This document shows, in pieces, positions 1-5,457 of a DNA stretch of 7,757 bases. Location: the NCBI GenBank assembly GCA_905236315.1, contig CAJOPO010000165.1, forward strand, positions 1-7,757, in the 5' to 3' direction. The notes under the pieces are model-generated. The model was not told the DNA's origin. It did not search any database and saw nothing but the letters and a program-made list of their open reading frames with translations. The stretch comes from an uncultured Treponema sp. (GTDB taxonomy: Bacteria; Spirochaetota; Spirochaetia; Treponematales; Treponemataceae). Every line of letters starts with the position of its first letter. Position 1 is the first letter of the stretch. The translations under genes and the position numbers were made by a program.

Positions 1-1541
1 CTATTTGCACATGTCCATACCCAAATGGGTTCTGTGCCATAATAGCCTAGCACTTGAACATGAGGATAAAAAGTATTTGTTGTAACTAGTATAGGATAAA
101 TTGCAGAAAGTTGCTCTAAATCCATAGAAGACATATTTTCAAGTTCTTGATTTATAAGCAAATATCCTACGTTTTCATAAGTTTTGTTCCCCTTTGCATA
201 GCCTAAAAGCATCATTGCTTGCCCCAATTTTATGCTTTGCTCAGAATTAATAGGGTCGCTTGTTCCCATAATTATAAGTTTATCGTCCTCTATGGAAGCA
301 TGGTTTGTTATTATGTCTATGCAAGCAGGTAAAACACTTTCTAGCTTGTTTGCTAGGTTTCTGTCCATATTGTATAACTTTGAATAAACTGTAAGTATGC
401 CTATAACCTGTGGAATAGTGGGGTCAAAATTGCTTAAGGAGGCAGGTAGTTCAAGAATCTGGCTGATAATTGGATTATATTTTTGCAGTATAAAGTAGTC
501 AGAAATGTCATCTAGGGTAAAAATGTCAAGATTAGAAGAAGAAACTGCTGTTTGTGTTTGTGAACTTAAACTTTCCATTCTTATGTTAAGAGACTGATTC
601 ATATTTGTTAGCCCACCAAAATAAGGGGCGGAAAGGAAAGTTCTTCTTGTATTTTTAGAAAAGGATTCAGGCACAGAATCTAATGCCATATTAAAGCGAT
701 TATTCGCTCCCATTTCTGCAATGTAGGCTACAATCTGGCTTTCTGTAAGCGTATCAGACCTTCCGCTTGAACGTACCGCATTATATTTAGTAACTATTAA
801 ATCCCTAAGTTGTTGTATATTAGAAATCATTTTAGAAGAGGTAGCTAAGGGCATTGTTTCTACAGAAGCTAAATCAAAGTTTTTAACAGGATTATATGGA
901 GTGAGCACTGCAGTAAGTTCATTACCACCTATAGTAAGCCTTTCTTTTTCTAAGGCATGTGCATAAAAGGAGTATTTAAGCCCCTGTTTATCTTCCATAA
1001 GTAGATAGGTTTCATTTTGATCTTGAATTGAGTATGAACTTCCTACTTTGAAGTTTATAGTAATGCAGTCATTTTCCCCAGCGGGAAGTGCTAAAATGGT
1101 TAAGCGATTTTGCTTTATTTGGGTAGCGTTACTATCATCAGAGGGTGAAACAGAAACTTCATCTTCGGAAACAGCGAATTTTAGGAGACTACCATCGGTA
1201 AATAGTAGCTCTATAGAATCAGGATTTTCTGTATATGTATCTAAAATTAGGTTTTTGCTCTTGCTATTTTCTTTTGAATTTGACACTATTGCAGGTGCAT
1301 TTTCTGTTGCAGAAAAACTAATTCCATTGTATGTTATTTGAAATTGGTTTTTGAGTTTTATTTCATTGTTTTCTGATTGAGTTTGTGCTAATGTAAGTTG
1401 TAAATGTCCTATTGTTTTTGTTATAACAGACTCGCTCTTAAATTGAAGTACAAATATACCGATAAGGATAATGGAATAGAGTAGTGTAAGAATTATTATC
1501 TTTTTTATTGGATGTTTACGCATTTTGCATATTCTATCCAT
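1..1541 (-). CDS. Unrecognised membrane-anchored protein, C-terminus beyond the left edge
   Basis: An uninterrupted minus-strand reading frame of 513 codons runs from an ATG at 1539-1541 to the left edge with no stop, so the C-terminus is missing. The N-terminus is basic (Lys and Arg in residues 3-14), followed by one hydrophobic helix at about residues 15-32 with no clear signal-peptidase site. This suggests an inner-membrane anchor with the rest outside the cytoplasm. Residues about 50-230 look like beta-rich, Ser/Thr/Asn-rich sequence; the later part (about 250-510) looks more helical. I do not recognise the family and see no catalytic motif. The start is uncertain: the 1541 ATG has no obvious Shine-Dalgarno sequence, and a second in-frame ATG (Met7, at 1523) also precedes the hydrophobic segment. 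It is transcribed divergently from the TPR gene. Confidence 0.8.
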   Translation of the reverse strand, partial: MDRICKMRKHPIKKIIILTLLYSIILIGIFVLQFKSESVITKTIGHLQLTLAQTQSENNEIKLKNQFQITYNGISFSATENAPAIVSNSKENSKSKNLILDTYTENPDSIELLFTDGSLLKFAVSEDEVSVSPSDDSNATQIKQNRLTILALPAGENDCITINFKVGSSYSIQDQNETYLLMEDKQGLKYSFYAHALEKERLTIGGNELTAVLTPYNPVKNFDLASVETMPLATSSKMISNIQQLRDLIVTKYNAVRSSGRSDTLTESQIVAYIAEMGANNRFNMALDSVPESFSKNTRRTFLSAPYFGGLTNMNQSLNIRMESLSSQTQTAVSSSNLDIFTLDDISDYFILQKYNPIISQILELPASLSNFDPTIPQVIGILTVYSKLYNMDRNLANKLESVLPACIDIITNHASIEDDKLIIMGTSDPINSEQSIKLGQAMMLLGYAKGNKTYENVGYLLINQELENMSSMDLEQLSAIYPILVTTNTFYPHVQVLGYYGTEPIWVWTCAN

Positions 1542-1557
1542 TAGAAGTACAAAATGC
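1520..1557 (-). repeat. 8-bp inverted repeat around the start of the minus-strand gene
   Basis: GCATTTTG at 1520-1527 is the exact reverse complement of CAAAATGC at 1550-1557, with 22 bp between. In the minus-strand transcript the 1541 ATG would fall in the loop and the Met7 ATG (1523) in the stem. It may affect start choice or may be chance in AT-rich DNA. Confidence 0.3.
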
Positions 1558-1580
1558 AATACCAAAATGTTTATTACTGT

Positions 1581-1609
1581 ATTTTGTTATGTTGTAATAG
1601 TTATATAAT
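1581..1609 (+). promoter_or_regulatory. Probable promoter of the TPR-traB operon
   Basis: A perfect TATAAT -10 box lies at 1604-1609, 46 bp before the TPR start codon. The -35 at the usual 17-bp distance (1581-1586, ATTTTG) is poor; a better match, TTGTTA at 1584-1589, is only 14 bp away. The location in the divergent intergenic region supports the assignment. No equally clear promoter was found for the minus-strand gene. Confidence 0.5.
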
Positions 1610-1644
1610 AGGTCTGTTTTCAATTCTAAAGCAGGTTTAATATT

Positions 1645-1651
1645 AGAGAGG
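1645..1651 (+). promoter_or_regulatory. Ribosome binding site of the TPR gene
   Basis: AGAGAGG ends 4 nt before the ATG at 1656, giving a good GAGG core. It supports 1656 as the start. Confidence 0.7.
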
Positions 1652-1655
1652 AAAT

Positions 1656-3107
1656 ATGAAAAAATTGTCTGAATTTATGTTTGCTATAACGCTTTTATCT
1701 GTTTGTGTTCCCCTTGTAACTGTGAATAGTCAGGCTGTGGCAGCTACAAATTCTAGTTCTAAATCTAATAATTCAATAAGCGCAGAAGACCTCTTCCTTT
1801 CAGGAGAAGATGTTTTTACGCCAGAACAATTTGTGTTAGACCTTCAGCAAGCACTTTCTACCTCTGTAGAAGCTGCTCTTGCTTTGTATGATAATGTACC
1901 AGAGGCTTATGCAGACGATTTTGACCTTTTGTTTCTAAAAGCGGCTTTATATGTTAGTGCCTCTAAGTATAACGAGGCAAAGGCAATTTGCACCTCCCTA
2001 GTAGCCCGCGACCCTAAAAATACAGATGTTATTGCTCTTGCAGCAACTATTGCAAAGGCACAAGGAAATACTAGTGAACGCACAAAGCAACTAAAGGCTT
2101 TGATTGCAATCGATGAATATAATATAGACGCTAATATGGGGCTTGCAGATGATGCTTTTGCAAAAAAGAATTATAAAACAGCCCGCTCATATTATCAAAA
2201 AGCCCTTGTGCGTGAACCTAGAAATCAAGATGCCTTATTTGGTTTAGGTCGTGCTTCTTATTACTTAGAAGATGATAAAAAGGCAGAAAAAGTTTTTAAA
2301 ACTATCTTGGAAGATGACCCAAACTACGCTCCTGCATATTCATATTTAGGGAAACTTGCAGGTGCGCACGATGAATATTACATTGCTTCTGGCTATGCCA
2401 AAAAAGCGGTGGACTTAGACCCTTCTAATTATGATTATATAATGGATTATGGTATGTATGAAAATGGGCTAGGACACTTTGAAAATGCTGAAAAAGCATG
2501 GTCTAAGGCTATTTCTTTACGACCTAATTACTTTCTTGCATACGTATATAGAGGCGGTCTTTATGATGAGCATGAAATGTTTGAAAAAGCTTTATCTGAT
2601 TATCGTACTGCAATAAAGCTCAATCCTGATTATTATTTTGCTTATGAAAGCATAGGTATATTGTCCTTGCACATGGAAAAGTGGACAGAGGCAAGAGAAG
2701 CCTTTACTAAATGCTATGAAAAAAATAATTCTAACATATCTTACCCTTTAATGATAACGTATTGCTACTATAGAGAAAAGAAGCCTCAAGAAGCAAAGAA
2801 GTTTAGCGATAGTGTATTACGTAAGTTAGACAGGTCTTCTATAGAGTATGCTATGTTGCGTGTTTATCATGACCAAGGAGGCGAAATGCCTTTGCCCCGC
2901 CGCATAGCTGCCATACAGAACAGCAATACAAGGGGTAAAATGTATTTTTATTTAGGTCTTTTATATGATATGTATGGTGGTATAGAGGCATCTATGCAAT
3001 ATTATGCTGAGGTAATAAAACTAAATAGTCCTATGTTCTTTGAATATCGTCTTGCAGAGTGGGCTGTTGGTTCTACAAGTATTAGTTCTGCAGGCAGGAT
3101 GAAATAG
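1656..3107 (+). CDS. Secreted tetratricopeptide-repeat (TPR) protein
   Basis: The 483-residue product starts with a Sec-type signal peptide: Lys2-Lys3, a hydrophobic core about 8-22, and a likely cleavage near the Ala-Val-Ala at 27-29. Cys17 follows Leu-Ser-Val, so a relaxed lipobox is possible but weak. After a Ser/Asn-rich linker (about 30-42), degenerate 34-residue TPR units run from about 88 to 390. The clearest are at about 157-190, 191-224, 259-292 and 293-326, with typical G/A-x-x-Y, A and P positions and units ending in D/E/N-P. A final helical segment at about 427-460 looks like another TPR. TPR arrays act as protein-binding scaffolds; the partner here is unknown. The protein probably works outside the cytoplasmic membrane. 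The gene ends with TAG five bases before traB, so the two are likely co-transcribed. Confidence 0.9.
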   Translation: MKKLSEFMFAITLLSVCVPLVTVNSQAVAATNSSSKSNNSISAEDLFLSGEDVFTPEQFVLDLQQALSTSVEAALALYDNVPEAYADDFDLLFLKAALYVSASKYNEAKAICTSLVARDPKNTDVIALAATIAKAQGNTSERTKQLKALIAIDEYNIDANMGLADDAFAKKNYKTARSYYQKALVREPRNQDALFGLGRASYYLEDDKKAEKVFKTILEDDPNYAPAYSYLGKLAGAHDEYYIASGYAKKAVDLDPSNYDYIMDYGMYENGLGHFENAEKAWSKAISLRPNYFLAYVYRGGLYDEHEMFEKALSDYRTAIKLNPDYYFAYESIGILSLHMEKWTEAREAFTKCYEKNNSNISYPLMITYCYYREKKPQEAKKFSDSVLRKLDRSSIEYAMLRVYHDQGGEMPLPRRIAAIQNSNTRGKMYFYLGLLYDMYGGIEASMQYYAEVIKLNSPMFFEYRLAEWAVGSTSISSAGRMK

Positions 3108-3112
3108 GCTTT

Positions 3113-4363
3113 ATGGAGGAATTAAATACTGAACAAAAAGAAGATAGCTCTACACAAAAACATTTAGTTTTGGGTGGGCGCAATTTTATTCTAGTTGGAA
3201 CAGCACACGTTTCCGCCCAAAGCGTAAAAGAAGTAGAAGACGCAATTAGAAAAGAAAATCCAGAGACTGTTGCTATAGAGTTAGATGATAAGCGTTTAAA
3301 AAGCCTAGAAGACCCAGATTCTTGGCGTAAGATGGATATTATAAATGTCTTAAAGAAGAAGCAGGGCTTTTTAATGCTCGCAAACTTAGTATTATCTTCT
3401 TATCAAAAACGCATTGGGCAAAGTTCTGATGTTCCCCCTGGTTCTGAAATGATTGCTGCAATAAAGGTTGCAAAAGAACTTAATATTCCTCAAGTGATGG
3501 TAGACCGTCCTGTTGCTGTAACGTTGAGACGAGCATGGGCAAAAAACTCTTTTTGGGGCAAGTGTAAGTTGCTTTCTGCATTGATTGCAAGTGCCTTTAG
3601 CAAAGAAGAAGTAAATCCTGAGGAGATAGAAAACTTAAAGAAAAAGAGTGAAATGGATAGTATGATGGCAGAGCTTTCTGAGTTTTTGCCTACAGTAAAG
3701 GAAGTTCTCATTGATGAACGAGACCGCTATCTTGCAAGTCATATATGGCAGTGTGAAGGAAACTCTGTTCTTGCTGTTTTGGGGGCGGGGCATTTACCGG
3801 GTGTGCAATCCCATTTAGAAAAAATAGTTTCTGGTCAAGAAAATGTAGATTGTAGTGATATAGATTTTGTACCTCCTAAAACACTTGCTGCTAAAATTGC
3901 AGGATGGATTATTCCAGTGCTCATAGTGGCATTAATAGCAGTGGGCTTTGTCTTTGGCGGTAGGGCAAAAGGCTGGGATATGATTAGCTCTTGGGTCTTG
4001 TGGAATGGCTTACTTGCAGGCATAGGGGCTTTAATAGCTGGAGGACATCCTTTAACCATTATCATTTCTATCATAGGTGCGCCTTTTACATCATTATGTC
4101 CCTTTGTGGGTGTTGGTATGGTGGCAGGTATAGTTCAAGCTATTTTATGCAAGCCTAAGATAGAAGATATGGAAAACATTCAGCAGGATTCTAATTCTAT
4201 AAAGGGCTTTTACAAAAATCGTATTTTGCGCACATTATTAGTTTTTATCCTTTCTTCTTTAGGTAGTTCTATAGGAACATTTGTTGCAGGGGCTAGTTTT
4301 GTGGTAGCAATTACTACATTCTTTGATAAAATAGCTTCTGCAATAAAATCTTTATTTATGTAA
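3113..4363 (+). CDS. TraB/PrgY-family (TIKI/GumN-like) membrane protein
   Basis: The 416-residue product matches the TraB/PrgY family. The soluble N-terminal domain (about 17-250) contains Gly-Thr-Ala-His-Val-Ser at 29-34, Glu56 in an Ile-Glu-Leu-Asp context, Asp-Arg-Pro at 131-133, Asp-Glu-Arg-Asp at 201-204 and Gly-Ala-Gly-His-Leu-Pro-Gly at 224-230. The paired GxxH-type motifs are the conserved putative metal or catalytic residues of the TIKI/TraB superfamily. The C-terminal part (about 263-401) is strongly hydrophobic, with roughly four or more membrane segments, and ends in a short amphipathic stretch. Enterococcal PrgY/TraB limits peptide pheromone activity, but family members in bacteria without pheromone plasmids have no settled role; a membrane-bound peptidase is a guess. 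Its start lies five bases after the TPR gene stop, with AGG at 3106-3108 overlapping that stop codon. Confidence 0.92.
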   Translation: MEELNTEQKEDSSTQKHLVLGGRNFILVGTAHVSAQSVKEVEDAIRKENPETVAIELDDKRLKSLEDPDSWRKMDIINVLKKKQGFLMLANLVLSSYQKRIGQSSDVPPGSEMIAAIKVAKELNIPQVMVDRPVAVTLRRAWAKNSFWGKCKLLSALIASAFSKEEVNPEEIENLKKKSEMDSMMAELSEFLPTVKEVLIDERDRYLASHIWQCEGNSVLAVLGAGHLPGVQSHLEKIVSGQENVDCSDIDFVPPKTLAAKIAGWIIPVLIVALIAVGFVFGGRAKGWDMISSWVLWNGLLAGIGALIAGGHPLTIIISIIGAPFTSLCPFVGVGMVAGIVQAILCKPKIEDMENIQQDSNSIKGFYKNRILRTLLVFILSSLGSSIGTFVAGASFVVAITTFFDKIASAIKSLFM

Positions 4364-4405
4364 GGATTTTAAATACAATAGTCCATTATCTCATCTATAT
4401 TAAGA

Positions 4406-4446
4406 AAAACTGTTTTTTTAACGTATCCATACGCAAAAACAGTTTT
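4406..4446 (+). terminator. Hairpin terminator after traB
   Basis: AAAACTGTTTTT at 4406-4417 is the exact reverse complement of AAAAACAGTTTT at 4435-4446. The interior also contains CGTA and TACG arms around a TCCA loop. T-rich sequence follows (4443-4470). It starts 43 bases after the traB stop, so it probably ends the TPR-traB transcript. The symmetry of A and T tracts would let it work in both directions. Confidence 0.6.
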
Positions 4447-4470
4447 CTGTCTTTCTTCTCTCTGTTTTCT

Positions 4471-4494
4471 ATCAGTACACACTGTAAAACTGAT
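4471..4494. repeat. Small nested inverted repeat between traB and nfu
   Basis: ATCAGT at 4471-4476 pairs with ACTGAT at 4489-4494, and TACA/TGTA arms sit inside with a three-base centre. It could be a weak hairpin or a binding site. No gene or RNA family was recognised here. Confidence 0.3.
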
Positions 4495-4517
4495 TTCTGT
4501 TCTCATCTATATTTTAA

Positions 4518-4546
4518 TAGACAAAACATAAAAAAATAGTTATTTT
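4518..4546 (+). promoter_or_regulatory. Candidate promoter for nfu-slyD
   Basis: TAGACA at 4518-4523 resembles a -35 box and is followed at 17 bp by TATTTT at 4541-4546 as a possible -10. Transcription would begin near 4553, about 80 nt before the nfu start. The match is moderate in AT-rich DNA, but an independent promoter is expected because the terminator-like hairpin at 4406-4446 lies upstream. Confidence 0.35.
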
Positions 4547-4565
4547 ATAGTAAGAAGCGGCTGCA

Positions 4566-4583
4566 AAACAATAGATATTGTTT
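4566..4583. promoter_or_regulatory. 18-bp palindrome upstream of nfu, possible operator
   Basis: AAACAATA and TATTGTTT form perfect 8-bp arms around a 2-bp GA centre. The short spacing is typical of a dimeric repressor site, and it lies just downstream of the candidate promoter, 48 bp before the nfu ATG. An RNA hairpin with 7-bp arms and a 4-nt loop is the alternative. The regulator is unknown. Confidence 0.4.
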
Positions 4584-4618
4584 GGTAAATTAAATTATCG
4601 AACAAGTTAAATGAACAC

Positions 4619-4624
4619 AAGGAG
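4619..4624 (+). promoter_or_regulatory. Ribosome binding site that sets the nfu start
   Basis: AAGGAG lies 7 nt upstream of the ATG at 4632. It decides the start against the in-frame ATG at 4611, which precedes this site and would place it inside the coding region. Confidence 0.85.
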
Positions 4625-4631
4625 CATTTTT

Positions 4632-4871
4632 ATGGCTGATGAAGCATTAGTAACAAAGGTAAAAGAAACCTTAGAAGCATTTAGACCTCAGTTAAACGCT
4701 GACGGTGGCGATATGGAATTTATAAGCATTGATGATGATAATAAGGTTCACGTGCGTCTTACAGGTGCCTGTGGCGGTTGCCCTATGGCTGTAATGACAT
4801 TAAAAATGGGCATAGAGCGATATTTAAAAGATACTTGTCCAGAGATTTCAGAAGTAGTTCAGGATGAATAA
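4632..4871 (+). CDS. Single-domain Nfu (NifU C-terminal-like) Fe-S scaffold/carrier
   Basis: The 79-residue protein is essentially one NifU C-terminal domain. It has an N-terminal helix ending in Arg-Pro-Gln-Leu, the Asp-Gly-Gly-Asp motif at 24-27, a beta strand, and then the family hallmark Cys47-Gly-Gly-Cys50-Pro followed by the Thr-Leu-Lys-x-Gly-Ile-Glu helix (56-62). The CxxC pair of two subunits bridges a labile [4Fe-4S] or [2Fe-2S] cluster that is passed to target apoproteins in the cytoplasm. The N-terminal IscU-like and ferredoxin domains of full NifU are absent, as in stand-alone Nfu proteins. The start was chosen from the strong AAGGAG seven bases upstream; an ATG 21 bases earlier would add an atypical leader. 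It ends directly against the slyD start, so they are probably one transcript. Confidence 0.93.
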   Translation: MADEALVTKVKETLEAFRPQLNADGGDMEFISIDDDNKVHVRLTGACGGCPMAVMTLKMGIERYLKDTCPEISEVVQDE

Positions 4872-5399
4872 ATGAATATAGAGAAAGATAAAGTTGTAAC
4901 TATAAACTACACTCTAAAAGGCGATGATGGGAACATAATAGATAGTTCAGAAAATGGCTCTCCATTGCAATATATTCATGGCAATGGTTATCTTTTGCCA
5001 AAGCTAGAAGATGAACTACTTGGCAAAAAGCCAGGAGATTCTTTTAATGTTGTGCTTGAAGCAAAAGACGGCTATGGGGAATATAATGAAGACCTAGTTG
5101 TAGATGTTCCTAGAGATAGCTTTGATACTACTGTAGAAATTGAAACAGGTATGCAATTCCAAGCAGAAACTGAAGAAGGACCTCAGATTGTTACCGTAAA
5201 AAAAATATCTGATGACACAATTACTATTGATGGAAACCATGAACTTGCTGGCAAGAGATTACATTTTGCCATTGAGGTTTTGGACGTAAGAAACGCAAGT
5301 GAAGAAGAGCTTTCTGGTGGCTGCCAGTGCGGAGGCTCTTGTTCTTCTTGTGGCGGTGTCTGCGATAGTGGTTGTGGAGGCTGTGCTGGATGCGCATAG
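4872..5399 (+). CDS. slyD: SlyD-type FKBP peptidyl-prolyl isomerase with Cys-rich tail
   Basis: The 175-residue product matches SlyD throughout. The FKBP half-domain has Tyr-Ile-His-Gly at 34-37, Leu-Leu-Gly-Lys-Lys-Pro-Gly-Asp at 49-56 and Tyr-Gly-Glu-Tyr at 68-71. The inserted flap (chaperone) domain spans about 72-125, with Thr-Gly-Met-Gln-Phe at 92-96. The FKBP fold then resumes with Asp-Gly-Asn-His-Glu-Leu-Ala-Gly at 120-127 and ends in Glu-Glu-Glu-Leu (144-147). The tail after residue 148 is Gly/Cys-rich, with eight cysteines (151, 153, 157, 160, 164, 168, 171, 174) and no histidine, unlike the His-rich tail of Escherichia coli SlyD. SlyD is a cytoplasmic prolyl isomerase, chaperone and nickel metallochaperone for hydrogenase maturation. 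Here the tail is probably also metal-binding, through thiolates. Translation starts immediately after the nfu stop; AGGA at 4860-4863 is a plausible ribosome binding site. Confidence 0.93.
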   Translation: MNIEKDKVVTINYTLKGDDGNIIDSSENGSPLQYIHGNGYLLPKLEDELLGKKPGDSFNVVLEAKDGYGEYNEDLVVDVPRDSFDTTVEIETGMQFQAETEEGPQIVTVKKISDDTITIDGNHELAGKRLHFAIEVLDVRNASEEELSGGCQCGGSCSSCGGVCDSGCGGCAGCA

Positions 5400-5416
5400 A
5401 GTTTGAGTTTCAGACT

Positions 5417-5456
5417 CTAAACCTGTTAGATAACCTTAGTTATATAACAGGTTTAG
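5417..5456 (+). terminator. Strong 40-nt hairpin between slyD and the ABC gene
   Basis: CTAAACCTGTTA (5417-5428) pairs perfectly with TAACAGGTTTAG (5445-5456). After a G/A mismatch, ATAAC (5430-5434) pairs with GTTAT (5439-5443) around the loop CTTA. It begins 18 bases after the slyD stop and probably terminates nfu-slyD, although no T-run follows. The right arm holds the only good Shine-Dalgarno-like AGG (5449-5451) of the ABC gene, whose ATG is at 5458, so it could also shield that start. Confidence 0.65.
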
Positions 5457-5457
5457 T

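Larger units (their letters stand above)
4389..4513. repeat. 13-bp direct repeat pair in the intergenic region
   Basis: TCTCATCTATATT occurs at 4389-4401 and again at 4501-4513, a spacing of 112 bp. The copies flank the hairpin-containing part of the traB-nfu intergenic region. It could be the footprint of a short insertion or duplication, or two binding sites. I see no mobile-element ends beyond this. Confidence 0.4.

Noticed and set aside
1048..1341. 97-codon plus-strand open frame
   Set aside because: It lies wholly inside the long minus-strand gene, has no convincing ribosome binding site, and its translation is Ser/Phe-rich with no recognisable domain.
3490..4074. Two minus-strand open frames (3490-3711 and 3835-4074)
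   Set aside because: Both are antisense shadows within the well-supported TraB-family gene.
4611..4631. Earlier ATG for nfu at 4611
   Set aside because: The AAGGAG at 4619-4624 lies downstream of it and fits the ATG at 4632; the extra seven residues are not family-like.
5398..5418. AGAGT/ACTCT arms after slyD as an antiterminator to the 40-nt hairpin
   Set aside because: The stem is only 5 bp and overlaps the main hairpin by two bases, too weak to claim a switch.
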